DNA of 64,000 bases from Fluviicoccus sp. (GCF_030646115.1 NZ_JAUSMX010000014.1:124001-188000); one strand, 5' to 3'. Shown: positions 1-12,084, numbered from the stretch's first letter. Notes: generated by a model not told the origin, from the letters alone. Translations and numbers: made by a program.

Positions 1-36
1 AGCGATACGAAGAGCTTGGCCGAATCTCGGAAGTGA
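1..36 (+). CDS. possible 3' end of an upstream gene
   Basis: Frame 1 is open from the window edge and ends in TGA at 34-36, which would overlap the ATG at 36 of the next gene in a TGATG arrangement. Only eleven codons are visible, so the product cannot be named. The overlap hints at translational coupling with the diguanylate cyclase gene. Chance openness of such a short stretch is quite possible. Confidence 0.25.
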   Translation, partial: SDTKSLAESRK

Positions 37-1208
37 TGAAGTCCGCGGTCAGTCTCTGGTTTTTCCGGTTTCCTGAGCCGGTTGAGCAGGCCTTCATCCG
101 CAGGCGCGTGGAAGACAGCCAGATGATCATCCGTGTCGGCAGGCTTTATCTTTTGGTGATCGTGGGCTTGTTATTTCTGAAAAATATCCTGATGCACCAG
201 GATTTATTGTCAGCCAATCATTATCAGTTGATTAAAACCGCTTATGTGCCTTTGGGACTGGCTGTTTGTGGAATCATTGTTGGTCATCGCATCCCGTTCA
301 TTAATCGGCATTTGTATGCCTTCATGATCATTTTTGGTGCGCTGGCAGTTTATGCCATTACTATTTCCGCCTTTCTCATTCATCAACCGCTCTTTGCAGG
401 GATGGTTGCCATCTATGTGGCTGTCACCATTTCACTGGTCACATTCGGGCTTCGCATTGTCATTTATCACTATGCCCCATTGATGCTGTTGACTGGTGGT
501 TTGGCCGTACTAACCGCCTTGTTGAATCATTGGCCGCTGAGCCCCATGCTGTTCCTGCATTATTATGTCCTCTTTTCGTTCGTGATGCTGGCGCTGGCGG
601 CCATCACGGAGCGTCGTGAGCGCAAGGCATTCTTGCAGGGTCTGATGCTGGATATCCAGACAGATCGCCTGCAAACGCTGAATGAGCAGTTGGCGAAGCT
701 GGCTCAGCATGACGGGCTTACCGGCCTTTATAATCGACGGGCCTTCGACACATTCCTGGAAAGGGAATGGGATCACGCACTGCGTGACCGCAAGACCTTA
801 TCTGTATTGTTTCTGGATGTGGATTTTTTCAAGCTCTATAACGATGCTCTCGGGCATTCTGCCGGCGATTTATGCCTTCAGAAAATCGCGCAGGCCCTGA
901 GCAAAGCACTGCATCGTTCGATTGATATAGTGGCGCGTTATGGCGGAGAGGAGTTTGTTATACTGCTTCCTGGGACAGATGCGGCTGGGGCTGAGGAAAT
1001 ATCCCGTCGGATCATGGAAAGCATCCGCAGTACGGCCATACCGCATCCGCAATCAACGGTAGCGACTTCAGTGACTCTGTCTATTGGCATTTCAACCCGC
1101 GTTCCGCAGCCATCAGGAGTCGCCGGCAGTCTGGTTCGTGAAGCCGATATGGCCTTGTATCAAGCCAAAAACCAAGGACGCAACCGGTTCGTGTGTTTCC
1201 GGGATTAA
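36..1208 (+). CDS. membrane-bound diguanylate cyclase (GGDEF)
   Basis: Likely makes cyclic di-GMP from two GTP at the inner membrane. The N-terminal ~200 residues hold about six hydrophobic segments with no sensor domain I recognise. A short helical linker (around LNEQLAKLAQHDGLTGLYNRR) leads into a complete GGDEF domain. The active-site loop reads GGEEF near residue 303, so catalysis should be intact. An RxxD motif (RSID) lies five residues upstream of it, the usual position of the inhibitory I-site, so product inhibition is likely. The start is uncertain: GTG at 33 and ATG at 36 are both possible, and the frame stays open to the window edge, so the real start could lie outside. The ribosome site is poor. 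A second cyclase with the same architecture lies at 45158. Confidence 0.88.
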   Translation: MKSAVSLWFFRFPEPVEQAFIRRRVEDSQMIIRVGRLYLLVIVGLLFLKNILMHQDLLSANHYQLIKTAYVPLGLAVCGIIVGHRIPFINRHLYAFMIIFGALAVYAITISAFLIHQPLFAGMVAIYVAVTISLVTFGLRIVIYHYAPLMLLTGGLAVLTALLNHWPLSPMLFLHYYVLFSFVMLALAAITERRERKAFLQGLMLDIQTDRLQTLNEQLAKLAQHDGLTGLYNRRAFDTFLEREWDHALRDRKTLSVLFLDVDFFKLYNDALGHSAGDLCLQKIAQALSKALHRSIDIVARYGGEEFVILLPGTDAAGAEEISRRIMESIRSTAIPHPQSTVATSVTLSIGISTRVPQPSGVAGSLVREADMALYQAKNQGRNRFVCFRD

Positions 1209-1220
1209 GCAGTGCTTGGC

Positions 1221-1652
1221 TTAATCCGCCTTCGCCCCTTCAGAAACATATTCCAGTATTTCCTGCCAGTACTCCCAGTCGGTGTGTTCCTGATATTCAA
1301 TATCCAGCGGGTAATGTTGGCGGCCGGCCAGCAACTGGTTCATCTGCTTGATGAAGCTGGGATAGCTCCTGGTGTAATAGCACCATTCCCGCTGTCCGTC
1401 GCCGGTAATGATATGCACCATGAAGTGTTCCACACCATCATCCAGCGGCTCCAGCAACTCCTCGAAAGCCTGCATTTCCTTCAGCAGATGCGCATCAGGC
1501 AATTCGTCATCAAAAATCCATTCAATGACGACAACCGTCGAAAACTCCTCCGGATCGGCGCCCTCAGGCGCATGTTGCCGCACACTGTAGATCTTTTTTG
1601 AGCCGTCCTCGTAATCCGCTGCTGCGGTCAGCCACTCTTGCTCCATCATCAT
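1221..1652 (-). CDS. DUF695-type protein
   Basis: A soluble, acidic 143-residue protein with no signal peptide or membrane segment. The pattern of Trp, Tyr and acidic residues (EWCYYTRSY, DWEYWQEIL) resembles the DUF695 family, which has no established function. It starts with three Met codons in a row, so the exact start is uncertain by a few residues. It sits convergent to the diguanylate cyclase with only 12 nt between stops and is followed upstream by dsbD on the same strand. Family assignment is from memory of the motif pattern and is moderately secure; function is unknown. Confidence 0.6.
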   Translation of the reverse strand: MMMEQEWLTAAADYEDGSKKIYSVRQHAPEGADPEEFSTVVVIEWIFDDELPDAHLLKEMQAFEELLEPLDDGVEHFMVHIITGDGQREWCYYTRSYPSFIKQMNQLLAGRQHYPLDIEYQEHTDWEYWQEILEYVSEGAKAD

Positions 1653-1721
1653 TCTCCGGAAACCCTGCCTATTTCAGAAACCTTAGGCGAGTCCGGCGGA
1701 ATTTGCACACTTAATTCAGGG

Positions 1722-3650
1722 TTATTGCGCCGGTGTTTCCATCGGGTATTGCTGCAGGTGCTGCTCGAAGCCCTCCAGCGTCATTTCACCCACGACACGG
1801 GCTTCAGTCCGTTCCTGACCATCCTGGAAAAACAGCACGGCGGGCGGCCCGAACAACTGGAAGCGCTTCAGTAAATCCCGCGAGGCAGGAGTGTTGTCGG
1901 TAATGTCAGCCCGCACCAGTTGCCAGTTCTGCAGTCGCGCCAGGGTTTCCGGGCGGGAGAAAATTTCCCGGTCCATGACTTTGCAGCTGACACACCAGTC
2001 GGCATAGAAATCCAGCAGCAGCGGTTGCCGGGCACTGCGGGATGTTTCCAGCAAGGCATCCAGTTCCATGCTGTTGCGGATGGTGCGGAATGCGGTGGCA
2101 GAAGACGGAGTTGCCGCTCCTTGCCCCAGATGCTGCAGCGGTTGCAGCGGGTTGGAGCCGCCGCTGGCTGCACCCGCCAGCAGGGCAGCCGCCCAGATCA
2201 GGCCGGTATAGGAGAGGGTGCGCCACACCACCCGCCATTTTCCGCCCCAAAGATTCAGCCAGAAGGCCGTACCAGCGCAGAGCACTGCCCACAGGAACAG
2301 GCTTGCCGGGCCGGGCAGCATGCGGTTCAGCAGGCTGATCGACACCCCCAGCAGCATCACGCCGAAAGCCTGCTTGACACGGTTCATCCACAAGCCGGAC
2401 TTGGGCATGAAGCGGCCTTCACTGGCGCCCAGAATCATCAGCGGCGTGCTGAGCCCCAGCCCCAGCGCAAACAGGGCGGAAAAACCCATCACGACATTGC
2501 CCTGGGCGGACACCGTCAGCAGCACTCCGGCCAGCGGGGCGGAGACGCAGGGCGAAACCACCAGCGCTGAAAAGAAACCGATGACCATGGTTCCGGCATA
2601 GCTGCCGGCTTTGCCCTTGCGGCTGAGTGCATCCAGATGATGCTGCGCGGCGGATGGCAATTGCAGGTGGAACACATCGAAGCTGGCCAGTGCCAGCACC
2701 GCGAACAACAGGCTAAACACCACAAGCACCGCAGGATGCTGCAGCCACAGCGCCAGGTTGGCCTGCCCGCCGAATAACGAAATCAATGCCCCCAACGTGC
2801 CGTAACTGCAAGCGACACCGATACCGTAAGCCAACGCCAGCAGAAAGCCCTGCCGGGCGTTACCCGCATGCTGGCGCGCCACCAGCCCGGCGACAATGGG
2901 CAGCATGGGCAGCACACACGGCGTAAAAGCCAGCCCCAAACCCAGCACCCACAGCGTCAGCAAGGCCAGCAGCGGCCGGTCTGCCAGATTGAACTGATCG
3001 GGTACCGCCGGCGCCGGTGTAGGTATGATGCCTGGATCCTGGTTTTCGGCCGGAGCAGCGTCCGTCTGGCTGATGCCGGTATCCTCTTCCACGTCATAAG
3101 TAATGGTGGGCACGATGGTGGGGATGGGAATACTGACATCCTTTGGGGTAATGCGGATGTCCGGTGTGCGTGCGGAAGCGCTGACGGAAATCACCTGGGA
3201 TTGCGGCGGATAACACAGCCCGGCCTCGGCGCATCCCTGCCAGCCTACCTGCACCTCGCCCTGACCGTTCAGGTGCAGGTTTACCAGCACATCGCTGTGA
3301 TAGACCTGCACCCGGCCGAACTCGGCATCATCCTTCCATTCCGGTGGATGATTGAATCCGGCCTCACCGACAATGACATTGCCGCTCTTGACCTGAAACC
3401 GGAAACGGTCCTTGTACAGGTAGTAACCGGGCGCCACGACAAACTGCAAGGACAACGCATCGCCCTGCGGTTCCGCCAGCAGCCGGAAAGCTTGTTCAGC
3501 AGGCAGGAAGTCCCGCTCATTGCTTTTGATGCCTGTGAACGAAGGCAATGCGCCCCCGTCAAATCGTTTCAGCTCGGCCGCGCCGGCCACCGGGTAAAGC
3601 ACTAGCCATGACAGGACAAGTATGATTAGCTGCAACACATGTTGTCTCAA
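1722..3650 (-). CDS. dsbD: thiol:disulfide interchange protein DsbD
   Basis: Carries reducing power from cytoplasmic thioredoxin across the inner membrane to periplasmic partners such as DsbC. All three parts of DsbD are visible. There is a signal peptide and a periplasmic alpha domain with two Cys (GCAEAGLCYPP). A central block of about eight membrane segments follows, with the conserved Cys in FTPCVLPMLP and VSPCVSAPL. The C-terminal thioredoxin-like gamma domain has its active site WCVSCK near residue 552. At 642 residues it is slightly longer than the E. coli protein. The start is unusual: the frame opens with TTG at 3650 preceded by GGAG, and the next option is GTG at 3638. It is divergent from the SPFH gene, with only about 20 nt between starts. 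Confidence 0.95.
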   Translation of the reverse strand: MRQHVLQLIILVLSWLVLYPVAGAAELKRFDGGALPSFTGIKSNERDFLPAEQAFRLLAEPQGDALSLQFVVAPGYYLYKDRFRFQVKSGNVIVGEAGFNHPPEWKDDAEFGRVQVYHSDVLVNLHLNGQGEVQVGWQGCAEAGLCYPPQSQVISVSASARTPDIRITPKDVSIPIPTIVPTITYDVEEDTGISQTDAAPAENQDPGIIPTPAPAVPDQFNLADRPLLALLTLWVLGLGLAFTPCVLPMLPIVAGLVARQHAGNARQGFLLALAYGIGVACSYGTLGALISLFGGQANLALWLQHPAVLVVFSLLFAVLALASFDVFHLQLPSAAQHHLDALSRKGKAGSYAGTMVIGFFSALVVSPCVSAPLAGVLLTVSAQGNVVMGFSALFALGLGLSTPLMILGASEGRFMPKSGLWMNRVKQAFGVMLLGVSISLLNRMLPGPASLFLWAVLCAGTAFWLNLWGGKWRVVWRTLSYTGLIWAAALLAGAASGGSNPLQPLQHLGQGAATPSSATAFRTIRNSMELDALLETSRSARQPLLLDFYADWCVSCKVMDREIFSRPETLARLQNWQLVRADITDNTPASRDLLKRFQLFGPPAVLFFQDGQERTEARVVGEMTLEGFEQHLQQYPMETPAQ

Positions 3651-3671
3651 GGAAAACTCCGGGAACCGACC

Positions 3672-4478
3672 ATGAATGCCAATTTTATAAAATACGCCGT
3701 AATGGGGTTTGGCGCATTACTGCTTGTGTTAATCCTCAATCCGTTTGTCGTGATTGGCGCGGGTGAGCGCGGGGTGGTGATGAATTTCGGTGCGGTGCAG
3801 AAGGAAATCCTGGGGGAAGGCCTGCATCTGCGGGTGCCGATCATGCAGAAAGTCGTGATCATGAATGTCCAGGTTCAAAAAGGTGAAGGGCAGGGCGATG
3901 CCGCTTCCAAGGACTTGCAGCAGGTCACGACCAATGTCGCCATCAATTACCATCTGGACCCGTTAAAAGTGGCGCATGTTTACCAGACCATCGGTAACTT
4001 CGCGGCCGTGGGCGACCGCATGATCCTCCCGGCGGTTTCCGAGTCCGTCAAGGCCGCCACCGCCCAGTATACGGCGGAGGAGCTGATTTCAAAGCGTCAG
4101 GAGGTTCGCGAGAAAATCCGCAACCTGCTGCTGAACCGACTGGCTAATTACGGCGTCATTGTCGACGATTTCTCCATTGTTAATTTCGCCTTCTCCAAGG
4201 AGTTCAGCAACGCCATTGAGTCCAAGACCACGGCTGAGCAACTGAAGCTGAAAGCCGAGCGCGATCTGGAGCGTATCCGCATCGAATCCGAACAGAAAAT
4301 GACGCAGGCCCGCGCCGAAGCCGAGGCGCTGCGCGTGCAAAAGGAAAATGTCACCGAAAACCTGATCAAGCTGCGCCAGATTGAAATGCAGCAGCGCGCC
4401 ATTGAAAAGTGGGACGGCAAGTTGCCGCAAGTCACCGGCGGCGCCACGCCTTTCATTGATTTGCGGAATGCCCAGTAA
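3672..4478 (+). CDS. SPFH/prohibitin-like membrane protein
   Basis: One N-terminal membrane segment (about residues 5-25) is followed by an SPFH (band 7) domain beginning AGERGVVMNFG. A long charged helix follows, rich in Glu, Arg and Lys (LKAERDLERIRIESEQKMTQAR), as in prohibitins and HflK/HflC, which form ring-like membrane assemblies and regulate proteases such as FtsH. The ORF track begins at 3639. I prefer the Met at 3672, because it places the membrane segment at the very N-terminus and avoids overlap with divergent dsbD. The gene stands alone with no hflK or hflC partner, so a prohibitin homologue is a better name than HflC. The precise role is unknown. Confidence 0.82.
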   Translation: MNANFIKYAVMGFGALLLVLILNPFVVIGAGERGVVMNFGAVQKEILGEGLHLRVPIMQKVVIMNVQVQKGEGQGDAASKDLQQVTTNVAINYHLDPLKVAHVYQTIGNFAAVGDRMILPAVSESVKAATAQYTAEELISKRQEVREKIRNLLLNRLANYGVIVDDFSIVNFAFSKEFSNAIESKTTAEQLKLKAERDLERIRIESEQKMTQARAEAEALRVQKENVTENLIKLRQIEMQQRAIEKWDGKLPQVTGGATPFIDLRNAQ

Positions 4479-4493
4479 GCGGAGTGGCGTTGG

Positions 4494-4515
4494 CGACGGA
4501 CATTTCTGTCGTTTT
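4494..4515 (+). terminator. terminator after the SPFH gene
   Basis: CGACGGA and TCTGTCG form a seven-pair stem with one G-T pair and a four-base loop, followed by TTTTA. It starts 15 nt after the stop codon of the SPFH gene, so that gene is probably monocistronic. Confidence 0.5.
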
Positions 4516-4608
4516 AGAACATTGACCCGCTTCTGCGAATGAATCACATTATCGGGCAGTGATTTTCATGATGGCTTAACAGGGCTGAGACCCGGCAAGG
4601 ACCCTCTT

Positions 4609-5823
4609 ATGTGGCAAGAATTCCAGGCTAACATGTGGTTGTACATTTCCATTCCCTTCATCAGCGGTTTGATTGGCTACATCACCAAGGTGGTGGCCAT
4701 CGAGATGATGTTTTCGCCGCTGGAGTTTATCGGGATCAAGCCGTTTTTCGGCTGGCAGGGCATTGTGCCGCGCAAGGCGGTGAAAATGGCGACCATCTCC
4801 GTAGAGTTGATGACCACGCGGCTGATTACCGCCGAGGAAATTTTTGCGCGCCTGGACCCCAAACGGATCGCCAAGGAAATTGAAGCGCCGATGACGGCGG
4901 CGGTTGAGGAGATCGTCTATGACGTGGCCCAGACCTACAAGCCGGGCTTGTGGGAGGCCATGCCGGATTTTGCGCGGTCGAAGATCGTGAAGAAAGTCCA
5001 GGCGGAAGCGCCTGCCGTGGTTGAGGCGGTGATGGCCGAGGTGCAGAAAGATGTCGGCAAGTATTTCGACATCAAGCACATGGTCATCAGCAACCTGTTG
5101 AAAGACAAACGGATGCTGAACGACATCTTCAAGAAGGTGGGGCGTCAGGAATTCAAGTTCTTCAGCAATGCGGGCTTTTACTTCGGCTTTGGCATCGGCC
5201 TGATCCAGATGGTCTGCTGGCTGATCTGGCACCAGGGCTGGATGCTGCCGGCCTTTGGCGGTTTCGTCGGCTTTTTCAGCGACTGGGCGGCCCTGCAAAT
5301 GATGTTCCGGCCGCTGGAGCCCCGCAAGTACCTGGGAGTCACGGTGCAGGGGCTATTCCTGCGCCGTCAGCAGGAAGTGGCCCGTGACTATGCCGCCCTG
5401 ATTTCCAAGGAGTTGCTGACCCCGGCCAACATGATCGAAGAGCTGTGTCGCGGTCCGTTGTCCGACCGCATCATGGACTTGCTGCACCGCCATGTCCGGT
5501 TGATGATCGACAACCAGTCCGGCATGGTCAAACCGCTGGTGGTGTATGCGGTCGGCACCCAGCAGTACATCGCCATGAAGTCGAATGTGGCCCAGAAGAT
5601 CATGGCGCAACTGCCGGAAACCATGAAGCACATGGAGTCCTATGCCGAGGATGCCATGGATATCCGCAACACGCTGGTGGAGCGCATGCAGCGCCTGACT
5701 CCGACCGAGTTTGAGGGCATGCTGCGTCCGGCCTTCAAGGAAGACGAGTGGTCACTGATTGCCGTGGGCGCGGCGCTGGGTTTCATGGTCGGTGAATTGC
5801 AGGTGCAGTTCATGTTGCATTGA
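4609..5823 (+). CDS. DUF445 membrane protein with internal duplication
   Basis: A 404-residue protein of the DUF445 family, whose biochemical function is not established. Hydrophobic segments are seen near the N-terminus (WLYISIPFISGLIGYITKVV), in the middle (about residues 185-225) and at the extreme C-terminus. The rest is amphipathic helix. Two related segments are visible: GYITKVVAIEMMFSPLEF followed by GWQGIVPRK, and GFFSDWAALQMMFRPLEP followed by VQGLFLRRQ. So the protein is an internal duplication, as is common in DUF445 proteins. The ATG at 4609 follows an AAGGA sequence. It has its own upstream gap of 130 nt after a terminator and is probably transcribed alone or with the flavodoxin-like gene behind it. 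Confidence 0.8.
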   Translation: MWQEFQANMWLYISIPFISGLIGYITKVVAIEMMFSPLEFIGIKPFFGWQGIVPRKAVKMATISVELMTTRLITAEEIFARLDPKRIAKEIEAPMTAAVEEIVYDVAQTYKPGLWEAMPDFARSKIVKKVQAEAPAVVEAVMAEVQKDVGKYFDIKHMVISNLLKDKRMLNDIFKKVGRQEFKFFSNAGFYFGFGIGLIQMVCWLIWHQGWMLPAFGGFVGFFSDWAALQMMFRPLEPRKYLGVTVQGLFLRRQQEVARDYAALISKELLTPANMIEELCRGPLSDRIMDLLHRHVRLMIDNQSGMVKPLVVYAVGTQQYIAMKSNVAQKIMAQLPETMKHMESYAEDAMDIRNTLVERMQRLTPTEFEGMLRPAFKEDEWSLIAVGAALGFMVGELQVQFMLH

Positions 5824-5845
5824 GGCAGCCGCCATGCAAAGGAAC

Positions 5846-5869
5846 GGGGAGTTGCAGCTCCCCTTGTTT
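5846..5869 (+). terminator. hairpin after the DUF445 gene
   Basis: GGGGAG and CTCCCC form a six-pair stem around a six-base loop, followed by the T-rich run TTGTTT. It lies 22 nt downstream of the DUF445 stop. It could be a weak terminator or attenuator ahead of the flavodoxin-like gene. Confidence 0.4.
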
Positions 5870-5883
5870 GGGTGGGGAATGGC

Positions 5884-6348
5884 ATGAGCAAGCGGTTGTT
5901 GATCGTCGCCCACACCCCGTCCCCCAATACGCAACAACTGCTGCAAGCCATGCTTCGCGGCGCACATCATCCGGACATCAACGATGTTTTCGTTGTTCAT
6001 AAGCCGGCCTTACAGGCAGTTCCCGATGACATCAGGGCCTGCGACGCCATCCTGCTCTTTACCACAGAAAACCTCGGTTACATGAGCGGCGCGCTCAAGG
6101 ATTTTTTCGACCGCTGTTATTACCCGGTGCTGGAAGAAAAGCAGGGGTTGCCCTGCGCCATCGTCATTCGCGCCGGCCATGACGGTACCGGCACCCGCCG
6201 GGCGCTGGACACCATTCTGACCGGGCTGCGCTGGAAACAGGTGCAGGAGCCGCTTGTGTTGCGGGGCGAATGGCGCGATGGGTTCATTGCCGAGGCGGAG
6301 GAGGCGGGGTTGTATATGGCGGCCGGGCTGGAAGCGGGGGTATTCTGA
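5884..6348 (+). CDS. flavodoxin-like NAD(P)H/FMN oxidoreductase family protein
   Basis: A 154-residue soluble protein with the flavodoxin-like pattern. It opens with a beta strand and a phosphate-binding loop region (LLIVAHTPSPNTQQL), then has a middle segment (ILLFTTENLGYMSGALKDFFDR) typical of FMN-binding oxidoreductases of the WrbA/NQO type. It probably binds FMN; the substrate is unknown. The ORF track starts at a GTG at 5872. The ATG at 5884, preceded by GGTGGGG, gives the natural N-terminus MSKRLLIV. It lies 60 nt after the DUF445 stop, with a hairpin between the two genes. Confidence in the fold is good; confidence in the reaction is low. Confidence 0.75.
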   Translation: MSKRLLIVAHTPSPNTQQLLQAMLRGAHHPDINDVFVVHKPALQAVPDDIRACDAILLFTTENLGYMSGALKDFFDRCYYPVLEEKQGLPCAIVIRAGHDGTGTRRALDTILTGLRWKQVQEPLVLRGEWRDGFIAEAEEAGLYMAAGLEAGVF

Positions 6349-6647
6349 TACGGTAATTTCCCATACGATCATCCGGTAAATGAAGGTGAATTTCCCCGCA
6401 AACCCTTGCCATTGCAGCACATCCGTCTTTATCTTACCATCGTAAGAATAATGACCGGCAGTCCACAAAAGACTGCCAAAACCACCACCGAGTGTCATAC
6501 ACTTAGCCGCGCCCAAGCGACGAGCGTCCACTAAGTGCCGTCGCCAGCCAGAATCGCGCGCCCGGTTTGCCGCATGTCCTTCTTGGGCATCGTTCGCAGA
6601 CCAGCTTTTCAGTGTGCCATCCAACACAAAATTATGGAGACTTCGGC
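6349..6647. other. 299-nt gap with a possible decayed minus-strand reading frame
   Basis: No convincing gene lies on the plus strand. On the minus strand a frame runs from a GTG at 6627 to 6345 and beyond. Its middle part (TLGGGFGSLLWTAGHYSYDG) reads like real protein and faintly recalls the GrlR-type pattern of glycine turn plus strand plus Tyr-Asp-Gly. The frame then runs into the antisense of the flavodoxin-like gene, so at most a fragment remains. The fadB promoter should also lie here, but I could not pick a convincing -35/-10 pair or a PsrA-type fatty acid operator. Confidence 0.3.
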
Positions 6648-9988
<3,341 letters not shown>

Positions 9989-10019
9989 AGAAAACTCGCC
10001 TTTTACCGAAGGCTAGCGA

Positions 10020-10050
10020 CCCCGTTGCCCACAAGGCGACGGGGTTTTTT
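10020..10050 (+). terminator. fadBA terminator
   Basis: CCCCGTTGCC pairs with GGCGACGGGG (ten pairs, one G-T) around a five-base loop and is followed by six T. A canonical intrinsic terminator 31 nt after fadA. Confidence 0.92.
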
Positions 10051-10112
10051 ATTGGGTGCATGGAAGGGTAAACTCCTCTCGCGCCACCAAACTTCCACAA
10101 AGAGAAGAATGT

Positions 10113-10640
10113 ATGAAAACCCTCAACCTGATTCCCGGATGCTTGTTCGTTGTGGCTTCAGTGACAAGTGCCGCCGAGCAGCCACGGCATCAATTCCATT
10201 TGGGGGCCGGAGCGCTGTCTGCCCCCTATGTCGCGGTGTGGATGGGCAACGCTCTGGTATCCGGACTCAGCAATGGCCAGATTGATGATCATGTTTCCAG
10301 CACGGGAACACGTAGCGGCGGTTACAGTTATCGCCTCAATTCAAATACCCGGTTGGGAACCTCCTATGTGCGTGAAAAGATCAATGGCAGCACCCTGAGA
10401 TCCTGGCAATTGGATTTTCAGCATGATTATGTGCCGAATCCAGGCTACACCGCCTACTCGGGATTGTCCTTGAGCCGGGTGGCGATCAAGCATCAAAATG
10501 GAGATGCGACGGACCATGCAACCGGCTTCCAGCTGGATCTGCTGGGCTTGCGTAAGGAATCAGGACCACTTTATGGCTATCTGGCGCTGGGCGTGGGGTT
10601 TGAAGGCGGCCTGCATGGCGGCTTGGGCGTGCAGTTCTAG
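10113..10640 (+). CDS. small outer-membrane beta-barrel-like protein
   Basis: A 175-residue exported protein. The natural start is Met 10113 (MKTLNLIPG), preceded by AGAGAAG; the track begins 19 residues too early. A signal peptide ends near SAAEQP. The mature part alternates polar and hydrophobic residues in strands (YSYRLNSNTRLGTSYVRE, SWQLDFQHDYV, YTAYSGLSLSRVAIK) and ends in Phe (GGLGVQF), as expected for an outer-membrane barrel of about eight strands. I do not recognise a specific family. It lies alone between the fadBA terminator and convergent hemN. Confidence 0.65.
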   Translation: MKTLNLIPGCLFVVASVTSAAEQPRHQFHLGAGALSAPYVAVWMGNALVSGLSNGQIDDHVSSTGTRSGGYSYRLNSNTRLGTSYVREKINGSTLRSWQLDFQHDYVPNPGYTAYSGLSLSRVAIKHQNGDATDHATGFQLDLLGLRKESGPLYGYLALGVGFEGGLHGGLGVQF

Positions 10641-10698
10641 CAGGAAATCCCGGAGTTGGGGCCAGACAGCATCAAGCCCAAACCCGATGGATTGGTTC

Positions 10699-12084
10699 TC
10701 AGATAACGCGAGAAAACCGTTTTTTAGCTTCCGCGCCTTGCAGGTAGGCATCAAAAACCATGCAGATGTTGCGGATCAGCAACCGCCCGCGCGGCAGCAC
10801 CTGGATATGCCCGTCATTCAGGCTGAGGAGCCCGTCGGCCGCCATGCCTTGCAACTGTTCCTGCTCCTTGCAGAAGTAATCCTCGAAGCTGATGCTCCAG
10901 GCATGACCCATCGCCGCCATGTCCACCCTGAAGTGGCAGATCAGTTCGGTAATGATGGCTCGACGCAGCTTGTCATCTTCCGTCAGCTTTACACCCCGGT
11001 ACACCGGCAGCTGTCCGGCGCTGACCCGTTCATGGTATTCCTCAAGGGTCTTTACGTTCTGGCTGTAGGTGTCATCCACCATGCCGATGGACGTAATCCC
11101 CATGGCCACCAAGTCGCAACCGGCATGGGTGCTGTAGCCCTGGAAATTGCGGTACAGCGTGCCGTGTTCCTGAGCCAGTGCCAACTCGTCATCGGGTTTG
11201 GCGAAGTGGTCCATGCCGATATAGACATAACCTTCCGAGGTCAGCTTTTCAATGACGTATTGCAGGATCGCCAGCTTCACCGCCGGGGTGGGCAGCGTGG
11301 CTTCATCCATCTGTTTCTGCACCTTGAACAGATGCGGCATGTGCGCGTAGTTGAACACTGACAACCGGTCGGGTGACAGTTCCAGTATTTTTTCCAGAGT
11401 AACTGCAAAGCTGTCCACGGTCTGGAAGGGCAGGCCATAGATCAGGTCAATGTTGATCGACTTGAAGCCGTTCGTGCGTGCGGCATCCACCGCTTCAAAG
11501 GTTTCCCGGACAGACTGGATGCGGTTGACGGCTTCCTGCACCTTGGGGTCGAAGTCCTGTACCCCGAAGCTCATGCGGTTGAAGCCGAGCTTGCGCAGAT
11601 GGGCGATCTTGGCCGGGGTGACTTCGCGGGGATCAATCTCGATCGAGTAATCGCCTTCGTCGTTGTCGAGGAAGGTGAACTGGCCGCGTAACTGGTTCAT
11701 CAGCGCCGTCATTTCCTCATCGCTGATGAAGGTCGGTGTTCCACCGCCCCAATGCAGTTGCCGGACTTCCCGGCCGGGTGTAAACAGTTCTGCCTGCAAC
11801 TCGATTTCGCGGTGCAGGTCTTCCAGATAGGGCGAGGCACGCTTGCGGTTGGCGGTGATGATCTTGTTGCAGGCGCAGTAATAGCAAACAGTGCCGCAGA
11901 AGGGGAGGTGTACATACAGCGACAACGGGCGCGCTGCGGCATTGGACACGGCAATGGCTTCGCGATAGGCGTCTTCGCCAAAGCCTTCATGGAACTGGAC
12001 GGCGGTCGGGTAGGAGGTATATCGCGGCCCCGAGAGGTCGTAGCGTTGCAGCAGTTCGGGATCGAAAACCAAGGCGTTGTTCAT
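10699..12084 (-). CDS. hemN: oxygen-independent coproporphyrinogen III oxidase HemN
   Basis: Radical SAM enzyme that converts coproporphyrinogen III to protoporphyrinogen IX without oxygen, for haem synthesis. The start MNNALVFDPELLQRYD matches the family N-terminus (42 residues inside the track ORF) and gives 461 residues, the normal length. The 4Fe-4S motif CxxxCxxC is CGTVCYYCAC near residues 60-68. The family motifs GGTPTF, FGVQDFD and HFAKPDDELA are present. The ribosome site in front of this ATG is weak. Homologues are often under FNR/ANR control, but I could not find a TTGAT-N4-ATCAA box in the 100 nt upstream. It lies 100 nt behind the NYN-cold-shock gene on the same strand. Confidence 0.95.
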   Translation of the reverse strand: MNNALVFDPELLQRYDLSGPRYTSYPTAVQFHEGFGEDAYREAIAVSNAAARPLSLYVHLPFCGTVCYYCACNKIITANRKRASPYLEDLHREIELQAELFTPGREVRQLHWGGGTPTFISDEEMTALMNQLRGQFTFLDNDEGDYSIEIDPREVTPAKIAHLRKLGFNRMSFGVQDFDPKVQEAVNRIQSVRETFEAVDAARTNGFKSINIDLIYGLPFQTVDSFAVTLEKILELSPDRLSVFNYAHMPHLFKVQKQMDEATLPTPAVKLAILQYVIEKLTSEGYVYIGMDHFAKPDDELALAQEHGTLYRNFQGYSTHAGCDLVAMGITSIGMVDDTYSQNVKTLEEYHERVSAGQLPVYRGVKLTEDDKLRRAIITELICHFRVDMAAMGHAWSISFEDYFCKEQEQLQGMAADGLLSLNDGHIQVLPRGRLLIRNICMVFDAYLQGAEAKKRFSRVI

